This document shows positions 1 to 8,683 of a DNA stretch of 64,000 bases, piece after piece (position 1 is the stretch's first letter; each line of letters starts with the position of its first letter). The stretch covers positions 1-64,000 of the forward strand of contig JAUXTT010000012.1 in NCBI GenBank assembly GCA_030684395.1, in the 5' to 3' direction. Below the pieces are notes generated by a model. It was not told where the DNA came from. It saw only the letters and a list, made by a program, of their open reading frames with translations, and searched no databases. The position numbers were made by a program, and so were the translations under genes. This DNA comes from Bacteroidota bacterium (GTDB lineage: Bacteria; Bacteroidota; Bacteroidia; B-17B0; Aurantibacillaceae).

Positions 1-182
1 GCGAAGTTAGGAACTTTTGCCAATGTTGGTGTTATCACCAACATGTATAATTACCCTAATTTCGTTGGTGATAACACCAACGCCGGCTTTAATGATAATC
101 CAGCGGGAATGTCAGTTCGAGCGCAGTCGAGAACGTTTAATGAACGTTCACATATAAGTCTCGACTTCGCTCGACATGACTT
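1..182. repeat. Composite palindromic intergenic repeat, copy 1
   Basis: Two 18-nt elements, GTTGGTGTTATCACCAAC at 25-42 and its exact reverse complement at 64-81, each form a 7-bp hairpin with a 4-nt loop and can also pair with each other. They are flanked by the short repeat GTCAGTTCGAGCGCAGTCGA (111-130) and by an inverted relative at 159-180. Bases 1-132 match 48051-48182 with only two differences (at 100 and 116). A short reading frame through this copy is repeat-derived and not a gene. Confidence 0.9.
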
Positions 183-265
183 TGGGGTAAGAATAAATAT
201 CAGCGTAATCTGCGGCTATGTCAGCTAATCTGTTTAAAGGTTTCAATAGAGAACCAAAAAATGGC

Positions 266-294
266 TTTGTTTTTGATATGTTTTGTTAAATTTG
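266..294 (+). promoter_or_regulatory. Bacteroidota-type promoter of the TPR gene
   Basis: TTTG at 266-269 and TAAATTTG at 287-294 are separated by 17 nt, matching the -33/-7 form of the Bacteroidota primary sigma factor. It lies 33 nt before the ATG at 328. Confidence 0.7.
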
Positions 295-327
295 CTCGAT
301 TCTAATTATTAATACTATCCGGGTCAC

Positions 328-1389
328 ATGAAGAAAATTTATTTTTTGTCAGCTATAATAGCCTTAACATCAAGTTTAACCGCTCAAACTGCCGATTTCA
401 AAAAAGCAGTTGATAATGGTAATCAAAAGTATAAAGCCAAAAGCTATAAACTGGCGATGGTTGATTATGATGCCGCTCTAAAAATTGTAAGTGCAGATAT
501 TGATAAATTGATAGCTGAAAAAACTCCCATCCCAGCCGACAAAAAATACATGTTAGAACCTTTGGAAAAAAGGGCTAACTGTGCATATTTCACCAGCAAC
601 ATAGCTGTTATGAAAAGTGATATAGATAAGGTGTATATTTTAGATAGTAGTAATGCAAATGCAAAAGCACTAAAAGCTTACGAACTTTATAAGGCAGGAA
701 AAAAATCTGAAGGTTGCATTGCTATGCAGGCTCAAGTAAAAAACGGAAGTGATGTTGCACCAAGAGCTTTTACCGATTGTTTTTGTTCGAATGAAGGGAT
801 TCTTTTGGCAAAGGAAGCAACTACCGCTAACAATATGAAAAAATACGATGATGCATTGACTAAAGCAGATGCCGCATTGAAGATCATTCCTGATTCTGCC
901 TACGTGCATTCGGAAAGAGGTAAAGCATTATTCGGAAAAGGGCAAGACAGGGCAGCATTGAAAGCATTAGACAAAGCTATTTCATTGAGCCAGAAAAACT
1001 ACAAAGCATATTATAGCAGAGCACAAATCTATATGAAATTAAATAAGTTGGATTCTGCTATGATAGATATGAACTCTTGTTTGAAGCTGAACCCTACTTT
1101 ATACGAAGGTTATTTGATGCGTGCTGATATTGCTGAACAAAGCGAAGCTTGGGCAGATGTAATTTTTAATTTAAAAAATTGCATTAAAATGAAACCGGAT
1201 GACGGGAAATTATACTACCGCGTAGCAGTTATTTTACACGAAAAGAATGACGATCTTCATGAAGCATGCGACTATTACCGTTCGGCAAGTGCAAAAGGAG
1301 TAGAGGAAGCTAAAGAGATGGCAATGAATTGCGACAATCTGAAATACATGAAGACACATGGCCAAAATGCGAAGAAAGACGGGAAATAG
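328..1389 (+). CDS. Secreted tetratricopeptide-repeat protein
   Basis: A 353-residue protein with a Sec signal peptide (Lys-Lys, a hydrophobic stretch, cleavage after a Thr-Ala-Gln at about residue 20). The rest is helical TPR-like repeats, clearest at about residues 165-310, where Ala/Gly/Tyr spacing typical of TPR pairs recurs (for example 'AYVHSERGKALFGKGQ' and 'KAYYSRAQIYMKLNKLD'). TPRs are protein-protein scaffolds, so a role in the periplasm or at the outer membrane is likely, but no partner can be named. It is monocistronic with its own promoter. No sorting domain is visible at the C-terminus, which ends in a Lys-rich tail. Confidence 0.85.
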   Translation: MKKIYFLSAIIALTSSLTAQTADFKKAVDNGNQKYKAKSYKLAMVDYDAALKIVSADIDKLIAEKTPIPADKKYMLEPLEKRANCAYFTSNIAVMKSDIDKVYILDSSNANAKALKAYELYKAGKKSEGCIAMQAQVKNGSDVAPRAFTDCFCSNEGILLAKEATTANNMKKYDDALTKADAALKIIPDSAYVHSERGKALFGKGQDRAALKALDKAISLSQKNYKAYYSRAQIYMKLNKLDSAMIDMNSCLKLNPTLYEGYLMRADIAEQSEAWADVIFNLKNCIKMKPDDGKLYYRVAVILHEKNDDLHEACDYYRSASAKGVEEAKEMAMNCDNLKYMKTHGQNAKKDGK

Positions 1390-1393
1390 TTTC

Positions 1394-1512
1394 AACACAG
1401 AGCACTCAGAGTTTTGAGAGTTACGCAGAGCTTTATTTGTAATATACTGAAAGCTTCATCGCATCTTTATAATTCCTCTGTGTAGCTCTATTTTCTTTGT
1501 GAACTCTGTGTT
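1394..1512. repeat. Long imperfect inverted repeat, 'CAGAG' type
   Basis: AACACAGAG at 1394-1402 pairs with CTCTGTGTT at 1504-1512, and further CAGAG/CTCTG copies lie between. It fills the space between two convergent genes. It belongs to a dispersed set of similar hairpins in this window (2963-3058, 29706-29741, 51640-51812, 57898-57955). Confidence 0.7.
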
Positions 1513-1522
1513 AAAAAGGATG

Positions 1523-2377
1523 TTATTTCAACTGATTAAAGATCTTCACCGCTTCCATTGCTTCTTTCACATCATGAACTCTTAAGATACTTGCTCCTTT
1601 CATTAATGCTATTGTATTTACTACACTTGTTCCATTAAGTGAATCTTCAGCTGATTGTGCTATTATTTTCTGAATCATGCCTTTACGTGAAACTCCGACT
1701 AATATTGGAGCTTTCAGTTTTTGAAATGATTCCAATGAATTAAGCAATTCATAATTGTGTTCCAGTGTTTTTCCAAATCCAAAACCGGGATCAATTATAA
1801 TTTGTTTGATACCTGCTTCCTGTGCAGTTTCCATTTTTTGCTTCAGGTAATTGCGGACTTCTTTCACCACGTTCTTGTATTTTGGTTCCTTCTGCATATT
1901 CTCAGGAGCTCCCTGCATGTGCATCATACAATAAGGCAATTTGGTTTCCGCAACCGTTTTAAACATTTTGCGATCCAGTTCACCTGCCGAAATATCATTT
2001 ATCATATCAGCTCCAATTTCCGAAACCGCTAAAGCAACTTCCGATCGGTAGGTGTCAACTGAAATAAAAATCTCCGGGAAAGTATTGCGGATCAACTTAA
2101 GAACAGGTAAAAGTCGTTGAAGTTCCATGTCGATACCAATAGGTTTTGCTCCCGGCCGACTGCTTTCTGCACCTATATCAATGATCGAAGCTCCATCCGT
2201 TATCATTTTTTCAACAGCTTTCAAAACTTCGTGATTGCCTTTATGTACGCTTCCTTTAAAGAAAGAGTCGGGGGTCACATTTACTATTCCCATTACCACC
2301 GGAGTGGATATGTTCAAAATTTTTCCGTTGGCTTTCAAAACCTTATTTGCACCAAAATGCTTACCTTGCTTGCTCAT
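1523..2377 (-). CDS. folP: Dihydropteroate synthase
   Basis: A 284-residue enzyme of normal family length. It condenses 4-aminobenzoate with 6-hydroxymethyl-dihydropterin diphosphate in cytoplasmic folate synthesis. Diagnostic segments are present: 'MGIVNVTPDSF' near the N-terminus, 'IDIGAESSRPGA' (pterin loop), 'MINDISAG', 'MHMQGAP', 'DPGFGFGK' and 'GVSRKGMI' towards the end. The gene starts 13 bp from the divergently transcribed DUF1599 gene, so the promoters of the two must overlap each other's coding ends. Nothing is missing or truncated. Confidence 0.96.
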   Translation of the reverse strand: MSKQGKHFGANKVLKANGKILNISTPVVMGIVNVTPDSFFKGSVHKGNHEVLKAVEKMITDGASIIDIGAESSRPGAKPIGIDMELQRLLPVLKLIRNTFPEIFISVDTYRSEVALAVSEIGADMINDISAGELDRKMFKTVAETKLPYCMMHMQGAPENMQKEPKYKNVVKEVRNYLKQKMETAQEAGIKQIIIDPGFGFGKTLEHNYELLNSLESFQKLKAPILVGVSRKGMIQKIIAQSAEDSLNGTSVVNTIALMKGASILRVHDVKEAMEAVKIFNQLK

Positions 2378-2390
2378 TTTAATCTCGATT

Positions 2391-2936
2391 ATGAATACTT
2401 CTTCTCAGTACGACGCTGTAATAAAACTATGCAAAGATATTTTTTTAAAGAAAATGAAAGACTATGGTACGGCCTGGAGAATCTTACGTACCTCATCTTT
2501 AACTGATCAGATCTTTATTAAAGCACAACGCATCAGAAGTATTGAGCAGAAAGGTACTCAAAAAATTCAGGATGATATCAAAGGCGAATACATTGGCATC
2601 ATCAATTATTGTGTAATGGCACTTATTCAATTGGAATTGGGTAACGATGAGCGCACTGAGCTACCTTACGATGAAACGGCTGCTTTGTATGAAAAACATT
2701 TTCTTGCTACTAAAAAACTGATGGAAGATAAAAACCATGATTACGGTGAAGCATGGAGAGACATGAGAGTCAGTTCATTAACCGATCTTATCTTAATGAA
2801 AATTCTACGTGTAAAACAGATCGAAGACAACCAGGGAAAAACAATTATCTCTGAAGGAATTGATGCCAACTATATGGACATGATCAATTACTCAGCCTTT
2901 GCTTTGATCAAGTTGACTGAAGGGGTGGGGAAGTAG
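2391..2936 (+). CDS. DUF1599 protein with two tandem domain copies
   Basis: The 181-residue product consists of two related halves. Each carries a 'DYG-AWR-R--SLTD-I--K--R--QIE' block followed by a 'Y--IINY---ALI-L' block, at about residues 25-85 and 115-175. This is the DUF1599 family, common in Bacteroidota; its molecular function is not known to me, though the helical pattern recalls nucleotide-pyrophosphohydrolase-like bundles (inference). The ATG at 2391 was chosen because an upstream extension would run through the divergent folP start and the domain begins immediately after this Met. Pairing with folP is a recurrent theme but not functional proof. Confidence 0.85.
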   Translation: MNTSSQYDAVIKLCKDIFLKKMKDYGTAWRILRTSSLTDQIFIKAQRIRSIEQKGTQKIQDDIKGEYIGIINYCVMALIQLELGNDERTELPYDETAALYEKHFLATKKLMEDKNHDYGEAWRDMRVSSLTDLILMKILRVKQIEDNQGKTIISEGIDANYMDMINYSAFALIKLTEGVGK

Positions 2937-2962
2937 GTTCGATTTTTCAGCCACCTAGTTTA

Positions 2963-3058
2963 CCACTAAGAGCACAAAGTTCTCACTAAGGAACACTAAG
3001 TGTTTTTTAGAATTTATAAAACCTTAATGTAACCTAAGTGAACTCAGAATCTTAGTGG
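2963..3058. repeat. Inverted repeat, 'CACTAAG' type
   Basis: CCACTAAGA at 2963-2971 pairs with TCTTAGTGG at 3050-3058, with more CACTAAG copies between. It directly abuts the next gene, and the GTG codons at 3055 and 3058 lie inside the repeat. This favours the ATG at 3076 as the true start of that gene. Confidence 0.65.
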
Positions 3059-3075
3059 TGAAAAATATAAAGAAC

Positions 3076-4152
3076 ATGACTCCAAAAGACATATCCACTT
3101 TTCGCCTGAACACCCAACAACTTTTAGGTACCCAACATAAAACCGTAAAAGAGCTTGTTCAGTGGATGGGAGCAATTCAGGCTCAGGATTATCCTATGGC
3201 TAAATGGGCTGTCGGGAGTCGCTTGCCAAACTCTACTGACAAACTAATCGAGGATGCCATCAACAAAGGTGATATTATCAGAACTCATTTACTGAGGCCA
3301 ACCTGGCATCTAGCTGTAAAAGAAGATGTAAGATGGATGCTGGAACTTAGCGTTCCTCAAATTAAAACCCTGATGAGGTCAGCCAACAAACAATTGGAAT
3401 TGACCAACGACGTGTTCTCAAAAAGTAATGCTATTATAGAAAAAACTTTGAGCGGAGGAAAGCATCTAAGCCGTGAAGAACTTGCAATAAAACTGGAAGC
3501 AGCTAAGATCAATACACAAGGTACCAGGGGAATACATATTTTTCTACAAGCCGAAATGGATGGGATCATTTGCAGTGGGGCAATGAAAGATAAGAAAACT
3601 ACTTATGCTTTATTTGATGAACGAATTCCAAAATCCAAATCTTTGAAGAAAGAAGAAGCATTGGTTAAACTTGCTCAACGATATTTTGAAAGTCATAGTC
3701 CTGCTACTTTAAAAGACTTTTATTGGTGGTCGGGTTTACCAATGGCAGATGCTAAAAAAGGATTAGACTTAGTGAAAGAAAACCTAACTTCCGAAAGAGT
3801 AGGGGAAGAAGAGTTTTGGTTTCCACAAGATTCTTTTTTGAAAGTGGATAAAAAGCAAACAGTTCATTTACTTCCTGCATTTGATGAATACCTCATCTCT
3901 TACAAAAGTAGAAACGTTTCTATTTTAAGCGATCATCAACCAAAGGCATTTACTTCCAATGGTATCTTTAAGCCAATTATTGTAATAAACGGACAGGTAG
4001 AAGGAATCTGGAAACGTAGCATTAAGAAAGATAAAGTCCTGATTGAACCGGAGTCTTTTCAGAAACCAAGTAAATCGGTTATTGAAGCAATTGAAAAGGA
4101 AGCGATCACCTTTGGAAATTTTTTAGGATTGGAAGTGGAATTAACTTTGTAA
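3076..4152 (+). CDS. Winged-helix DNA-binding / AlkZ-like (HTH_42) protein
   Basis: A 358-residue protein of the HTH_42 superfamily, typified by the AlkZ and YcaQ DNA glycosylases that unhook interstrand crosslinks. Visible family marks are the N-terminal 'MGAIQAQDYPMA' segment, containing the Gln-x-Gln motif (Q35 and Q37 from this start), then 'RTHLLRPTWHLA' and a later 'FDEYLISYK' segment. In AlkZ the Gln-x-Gln pair is catalytic, so glycosylase activity is plausible, but many homologues are untested. The ATG at 3076 is preferred over GTG codons at 3055/3058, which fall in an inverted repeat. The gene stands alone. Confidence 0.8.
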   Translation: MTPKDISTFRLNTQQLLGTQHKTVKELVQWMGAIQAQDYPMAKWAVGSRLPNSTDKLIEDAINKGDIIRTHLLRPTWHLAVKEDVRWMLELSVPQIKTLMRSANKQLELTNDVFSKSNAIIEKTLSGGKHLSREELAIKLEAAKINTQGTRGIHIFLQAEMDGIICSGAMKDKKTTYALFDERIPKSKSLKKEEALVKLAQRYFESHSPATLKDFYWWSGLPMADAKKGLDLVKENLTSERVGEEEFWFPQDSFLKVDKKQTVHLLPAFDEYLISYKSRNVSILSDHQPKAFTSNGIFKPIIVINGQVEGIWKRSIKKDKVLIEPESFQKPSKSVIEAIEKEAITFGNFLGLEVELTL

Positions 4153-4161
4153 TTTAGCCCA

Positions 4162-4181
4162 GTCCCGATAACTATCGGGAC
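4162..4181. repeat. 20-bp palindrome GTCCCGATAAC-TATCGGGAC
   Basis: Perfect 9-bp arms GTCCCGATA (4162-4170) and TATCGGGAC (4173-4181) around two bases, located just after a stop codon. There is no T-tract on either side, so it looks more like a short dispersed repeat than an intrinsic terminator. It is followed by a degenerate 'CACAGATTTTGCAGATGA' stretch of the type seen elsewhere in the window. Confidence 0.6.
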
Positions 4182-4310
4182 ACACAGATTTTGCAGATGA
4201 ACTCATTTAAATGAATAAATAATTCCACATCATAAAAAAAAATATCATCCTCATTAATCCGCGGCAGAAAGAAAAAGATTTCTTATCTTAGTTTAAGTCA
4301 AATGTAAACT

Positions 4311-4715
4311 ATGCAATTAGATCATTCCATAAAAAAGCCGGTAGATCATGTTTACGATTACCTAACTGACGCTCAAAAATTCGTGAGTGTACATCCTGTG
4401 ATTTACAAAATAGAAAAGCTGGCTACTAATGAATTATTGGTTTATGAGAAATTGAAGTTCCTTTTTATCCCTATTAAATTTACTTACAAGGCAACCATTA
4501 CCGGAAATCGGAATTTAAAAACGGTGGTGATGCGTGCTAATGTAAAAGGAATGGCCAAGATTCAAATGCACTTTAAGCTGGAAGATATTTCGGGTCAAAC
4601 AAAAATAAAGGAAACTGTAGAGTTCAAGTCTTTTTTACCAATAAAAGCTATCATGCAAAGTGTGTTTAAAAAACAACATGTGCAGCTTTTCCAAAACATT
4701 GGGAAGAATAAGTGA
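4311..4715 (+). CDS. SRPBCC (START-like) family protein
   Basis: A 134-residue protein that reads as a single helix-grip domain: an N-terminal strand 'QLDHSIKKPVDHVYDYLTD' with the typical 'V---L-D-----HP-I' pattern, a run of alternating beta strands in the middle, and a long C-terminal helix. Such domains bind hydrophobic ligands in a central cavity. No catalytic residues or membrane segment are seen and no ligand can be assigned. It is isolated between a palindrome and a convergent gene. Confidence 0.7.
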   Translation: MQLDHSIKKPVDHVYDYLTDAQKFVSVHPVIYKIEKLATNELLVYEKLKFLFIPIKFTYKATITGNRNLKTVVMRANVKGMAKIQMHFKLEDISGQTKIKETVEFKSFLPIKAIMQSVFKKQHVQLFQNIGKNK

Positions 4716-4762
4716 TGGAGCCTACTAAATTTAACTCTTGATTTAATCCTCTTAACTTAAAA

Positions 4763-6067
4763 CTAGCTACTTACCGAGTTTTCCAACACATTTAGTTTAA
4801 CCAATTCAACCAGTTGTTTTTTGCGTTGAAGAATAGTGATCTCATATCCACCGATCTTTCTTTTTTCATTTACTCCCGGAATACGTCCAAAGATATGATT
4901 TACTAATCCGGAAACGGTATCGTAGTTTGTGTTTTCGGGCAAAGCAATTGGTAAAGCTTCATTCAAATCAACAATGTTTGCGTGAGCTTTTACTATGAAC
5001 TCGGTATCACTTTTTCTTTCTATGTCCGGTTTTTCCTCATCGTGCTCATCCTGAATTTCTCCAACTAATTCCTCAATAATATCTTCCATGGTAATAATAC
5101 CCGCAGTAGCTCCATGTTCGTTGGTTACAATCGCTATTTGAATATGCATCTTTTGGAAATCACGTAACAGATCGTTCACTTTCATACTCTCAGGTACAAA
5201 GTGAGCCGGACGCATAATGTCTTTAATACTTTTGAAACGATTTTCAATTACCGCTTTCAACAGATCTTTTGAGTGAATGATCCCTATCACATTATCAATA
5301 TCACCCAAATAAACAGGCAAACGTGAATAACCTTCTTCAATGATCTTCTTGATCATTTCCTCTTTCCCGGTCTCAATATCAATGGCAGAAACCTTACGTT
5401 GATTCACCATGATCTGTTTTACGAAGCGATCGTCAAAATCAAATACATTCTGAATTAATTCGTTTTCACTGGGTTTAATTGCCCCGCCTTCTTCACTTTC
5501 GGTAAGGATCAAACGAAGCTCTTCTTCAGAGTGAACCTCATCGTCGCCTAATTTTTTAATACCAACCAGTCTAAGCACCGAATTAGATGTTTTATTTAAT
5601 AACCAAATAAAGGGGCCGAAAATAAAGTAGAAGATCCGAAGAGGCCATGCAACAAACAATACTAATTGTAATGGGAATTTGATACCGAACATTTTTGGAA
5701 TTTGCTCCCCCAATGTAATATGCAAAAAGGTGATCATGGTAAAAGCAAGAGGAATTGAAATGCTATGAACAGCAAATGAATTAGCAGCAAAGCCCATTTT
5801 CATAAACATAGCACTTACTATGTGTGAGAAAACATCTTCACCAATCCAACCTAAAGCTAAGCTGGCTAATGTTATACCTAATTGAGTTGCGGAGAGATAA
5901 GTATCCAGTTTTTCTACAAGAACTTTAGCGACTTTTGCCCTGGAACTACCTTTTTGGATCTTAAGATCAATTTGAGATGCTCTTACTTTTACAAGGCCAA
6001 ATTCGGCAGCAACAAAAAATCCATTGAGTAAAACAAGAAGAATGGTAAGTATTAATTCAATAATCAT
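4763..6067 (-). CDS. CNNM/CorC-type membrane protein with CBS domains ('hemolysin family')
   Basis: A 434-residue membrane protein with an N-terminal DUF21/CNNM domain (about residues 1-180, several hydrophobic spans, 'NGFFVAAEFGLVKVR' near the start), a paired CBS domain (about 205-330, including 'YSRLPVYLGDIDNVIGIIHSKDLL' and 'TNEHGATAGIITMEDIIEELVGEI') and a C-terminal transporter-associated CorC_HlyC domain. Relatives (CorB/CorC, MpfA) export or control Mg2+ or Co2+; the hemolysin label is historical. Length and domain order are normal. It is probably monocistronic: about 130 bp separate it from the next minus-strand gene. Confidence 0.9.
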   Translation of the reverse strand: MIIELILTILLVLLNGFFVAAEFGLVKVRASQIDLKIQKGSSRAKVAKVLVEKLDTYLSATQLGITLASLALGWIGEDVFSHIVSAMFMKMGFAANSFAVHSISIPLAFTMITFLHITLGEQIPKMFGIKFPLQLVLFVAWPLRIFYFIFGPFIWLLNKTSNSVLRLVGIKKLGDDEVHSEEELRLILTESEEGGAIKPSENELIQNVFDFDDRFVKQIMVNQRKVSAIDIETGKEEMIKKIIEEGYSRLPVYLGDIDNVIGIIHSKDLLKAVIENRFKSIKDIMRPAHFVPESMKVNDLLRDFQKMHIQIAIVTNEHGATAGIITMEDIIEELVGEIQDEHDEEKPDIERKSDTEFIVKAHANIVDLNEALPIALPENTNYDTVSGLVNHIFGRIPGVNEKRKIGGYEITILQRKKQLVELVKLNVLENSVSS

Positions 6068-6196
6068 ATTGTGGAAAACAGGGTAAAAATAAGCATTTTA
6101 TATTTAATCGATTTTAGAGCACTGTTCACTTATCAACATGAGTGTATTAAGATGTTTGGTAAGAAATTGAAAACAAACAAATTAGCCTTGGTTATT

Positions 6197-6787
6197 TCAT
6201 GAAACTATTTTGGCAATTGTTCTGAAAATGATGCGAATATCGGTAAGTAAACCCTGCTCAGAAATGTACTTTTGATTCAACCACAGTTTTGCAGGCATCA
6301 CTTCTTCAATGTAGGTTTTTTCAGGATCGCTGGATGTGGCAAGTAATTCGTTTTCGTTCGAGTATTCAATAGACGCATAATCGGTAATTCCGGGTTTTAC
6401 ATTTAATACTTTCTTTTGTTCCGTATTGTACATGTCAACATACTTTCTTACTTCCGGTCGTGGGCCAACCAAACTCATATCTCCAAAAAAAACATTCAAT
6501 AGTTGAGGTAATTCATCCAGTTTATATTTACGCAGGTAATAACCGATCTTTGTAATTCTGCTGTCTCTTCCTCCAACTGTAAGCAAACCCTTTTTATCCG
6601 ATCCACTTGCCATGGTACGAAATTTAAACAGTTTAAAATCGATATTGTTTTTTCCAACCCGAACCTGACGATAAAAAATCCCGCCTCTGGAATCTAAAAT
6701 GATCAAAATAGAAATAATCAGAAAGAAGGGGAGTAGTACTAATAATCCTATAAAAGAAGAAATGATATCGAAAGATCGTTTCAGCAT
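6197..6787 (-). CDS. Sugar-phosphate transferase (undecaprenyl-phosphate type)
   Basis: A 196-residue monotopic phosphoglycosyl transferase of the small PglC-like class. It has one N-terminal hydrophobic re-entrant helix followed by 'YRQVRVGKN', 'FKFRTM', 'RKYKLDELPQLLNV' and 'MSLVGPRPE', all core motifs of the bacterial sugar transferase family. Such enzymes load the first sugar phosphate on undecaprenyl phosphate at the inner face of the inner membrane, starting glycan or capsule assembly. Its ATG overlaps the stop of the upstream aminotransferase gene as TAATG (6785-6789), so the two are translationally coupled and likely act on the same sugar. The exact substrate is not determinable. Confidence 0.92.
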   Translation of the reverse strand: MLKRSFDIISSFIGLLVLLPFFLIISILIILDSRGGIFYRQVRVGKNNIDFKLFKFRTMASGSDKKGLLTVGGRDSRITKIGYYLRKYKLDELPQLLNVFFGDMSLVGPRPEVRKYVDMYNTEQKKVLNVKPGITDYASIEYSNENELLATSSDPEKTYIEEVMPAKLWLNQKYISEQGLLTDIRIIFRTIAKIVS

Positions 6788-7992
6788 TAAAGTACTTGTT
6801 TAATAGCTTTGTTTACAGCTGCACAAACCGTCTTCACATTCTCATCACTCAGATTATAAAAAACCGGGAGAGAAATTTCACGGCTGTAGTTATCCAAAGT
6901 AACAGGATAGTTTTTGATATTGTATCCCATGTTCTTGTAAAAACTCATTGCCGGGACTGGAATAAAATGCACGTTTACGGAAACATCTTCTTCAAAAATA
7001 AGACGGATGATCTCATCACGCTGCTGTTCGTTAACACCTTTAATGCGGATAGGGAAGAGGTGATAAGAAGATTCTTTCTCTGCAGTTTTGTAAACGGGAA
7101 TATCGATCAACACATTTTTACCAAGCTCTTTCGCGTATAGATCAAAAATGTGCTTCCTTCTTAATAAAGTATCGTTGTCGTATCTTTCTAATTCCACTAA
7201 CCCAATAGCTGCGGTCATGTCGGTCATGTTACATTTGTAACCTGCTTCAACTATATCGTATTTCCAGTTTCCTTTTTGAGTTTTGGCAAGTGCGTCTTTA
7301 TTTTGTCCGTGCAAAGTAGTTACACATAGTTTTTGATATTCTTCGGTATTATCAAATGGTGCAGGAAGATTTAATGCAACAGCACCACCTTCAGCAGTAG
7401 TTAAATTCTTAACCGCGTGAAAAGAGAATACCGAAACATCCGTTAAAACACCGGCTCTTTTGCTTTTATAAAATGCTCCGAACGAGTGAGCTGAATCGGA
7501 AAGAACAAGGATTCTTCCTAACTTTTTTTGAATATCAGTAGTCGCTGCAAACTTAGTCGCGTGCTTTTTAGCAAGCAGGTTAATTGCATCATAATCACAA
7601 GGATAACCTGCAAAGTCAACAGGCATAATTACTTTTGTTTTCTCAGTGATATGCTTTTCAATTTCTGCTACTGCAATATTAAAATCGTGTTTGTTCACAT
7701 CTACAAAAACAGGTTTGGCTCCGCAGTGAATTACCACATTAGCTGTAGCTGAATATGTATAAGCCGGTAAAATAACTTCATCACCTTCTTTTACACCAAA
7801 CCAACGAAGCATAACTTCCAATCCGGCTGTAGCAGAATTTAAACACAAAGTTGCTTTGTTTCCGCAATACAATGTAATCCGTTTTTCAAATTCTTTGGTT
7901 CTGGGACCTGTAGTTATCCAGCCTGAAAGAAGTGCGGCATTTACTTCATCAATAATTTTTTGATCTATACGTGGAGGAGAAAATGGAATCAT
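6787..7992 (-). CDS. DegT/DnrJ/EryC1/StrS sugar aminotransferase
   Basis: A 401-residue PLP enzyme. 'GWITTGPRTKEFE', 'ILPAYTYSATANVV', 'VLSDSAHSFGA' and the lysine-bearing 'SFHAVKNLTTAEGGA' identify the nucleotide-sugar aminotransferase family, with the Lys forming the Schiff base. It likely converts a UDP-4-keto-6-deoxy sugar to a 4-amino sugar, as PglE/PseC relatives do; coupling to the PglC-like gene downstream suggests a diacetylbacillosamine-type or related route (inference), though no dehydratase or acetyltransferase is nearby. The ATG at 7992 (protein starting Met-Ile-Pro-Phe-Ser) matches the usual family N-terminus better than the in-frame codon ten residues upstream. Confidence 0.92.
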   Translation of the reverse strand: MIPFSPPRIDQKIIDEVNAALLSGWITTGPRTKEFEKRITLYCGNKATLCLNSATAGLEVMLRWFGVKEGDEVILPAYTYSATANVVIHCGAKPVFVDVNKHDFNIAVAEIEKHITEKTKVIMPVDFAGYPCDYDAINLLAKKHATKFAATTDIQKKLGRILVLSDSAHSFGAFYKSKRAGVLTDVSVFSFHAVKNLTTAEGGAVALNLPAPFDNTEEYQKLCVTTLHGQNKDALAKTQKGNWKYDIVEAGYKCNMTDMTAAIGLVELERYDNDTLLRRKHIFDLYAKELGKNVLIDIPVYKTAEKESSYHLFPIRIKGVNEQQRDEIIRLIFEEDVSVNVHFIPVPAMSFYKNMGYNIKNYPVTLDNYSREISLPVFYNLSDENVKTVCAAVNKAIKQVL

Positions 7993-8093
7993 AGTTTGAT
8001 ATAGCTTTAAAAGCTTTGGCAAAGGTAAAGGAATTTTAGGAATGAAGCCGCAGATTTACGCAGATTACACAGATGGTTAGCTCCCGCGAAAAA

Positions 8094-8214
8094 TGTCAGT
8101 TCGAGCGAAGTCGAGAACAGTTTGTGGGATATTATTAATTTAGCCCTTGTTGGTGTTATCACCAACAAGCTTTTTTATTCGGTAAGCCATCGATCGGTTG
8201 GTGATAACACCAAC
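8094..8214. repeat. Composite palindromic intergenic repeat, copy 2
   Basis: This has the same design as the copies at 1-182 and 47951-48240. A TGTCAGTTCGAGCGAAGTCG stretch at about 8095-8114 is followed by GTTGGTGTTATCACCAAC at 8149-8166 and its reverse complement at 8197-8214. The two 18-mers are identical to the other copies, but the spacer (30 nt instead of 21) and the flanks differ completely. The palindromes are therefore the conserved part. Confidence 0.88.
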
Positions 8215-8254
8215 CGAGGCTCTTAAAATCCGCTATGAGATACTTTTTATATAA

Positions 8255-8287
8255 AAAAAGCAATTGCAGTTTAACTACAATTGCTTT
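8255..8287 (-). terminator. Intrinsic terminator of the PUR-alpha gene
   Basis: Read on the minus strand, AAAGCAATTG...CAATTGCTTT forms a stem with pairing continued into the centre, followed by a run of seven T. It begins 37 nt after the stop codon of the gene at 8324-8656. Confidence 0.8.
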
Positions 8288-8323
8288 ACTGAAAACTCAT
8301 CTGCCATGGCAGCCGAAAGTTTA

Positions 8324-8656
8324 TTATTTTCCAAGATCCTCGAAAGAAACTGAACTGCTGCTTGTTTGCTCTGCAGTTTCTGTTTCTAATACAGGAGCAT
8401 TTTGTTTGATAAAATCTACTGCATCGTGCAGGCCTTCTGTAAATTTCTCAAAATCTTCTTTGTAAAGAAATATTTTGTGTTTTTCGAAGAAGAATTTTCC
8501 GTCTTGTCCGAAACGTTTCTTACTTTCTGTAATCGTCAGGTAATAATCTCCGCCTTTAGTGGATTTTACATCAAAGAAATAAGTTCTTTTACCTGCTCTG
8601 ATAGATTTGGCATACAAATCTTCTCCCTGTTCATGTTTTTCAAAATCTTCCGACAT
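8324..8656 (-). CDS. PUR-alpha-like nucleic-acid-binding protein (DUF3276)
   Basis: A 110-residue protein with one PUR repeat (about residues 14-90), recognisable from 'SIRAGKRTYFFDVKSTKGGDYYLTI' and the helix 'DFEKFTEGLHDAVDFI'. Bacteroidota and spirochaete homologues bind single-stranded DNA or RNA and form dimers; a transcriptional or RNA role in the cytoplasm is expected. The C-terminus is a short acidic Ser/Thr-rich tail. It has its own promoter-like element and terminator, so it is a single-gene unit. Confidence 0.9.
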   Translation of the reverse strand: MSEDFEKHEQGEDLYAKSIRAGKRTYFFDVKSTKGGDYYLTITESKKRFGQDGKFFFEKHKIFLYKEDFEKFTEGLHDAVDFIKQNAPVLETETAEQTSSSSVSFEDLGK

Positions 8657-8683
8657 AATAGTATGTTTAAATCATTTTAGAAG

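Noticed and set aside
43-228. A short open frame across repeat copy 1 (and its twin at 47952-48194)
   Set aside because: The frame only translates palindromic repeat DNA; the two copies share it because the DNA is duplicated, and there is no promoter or coding bias.
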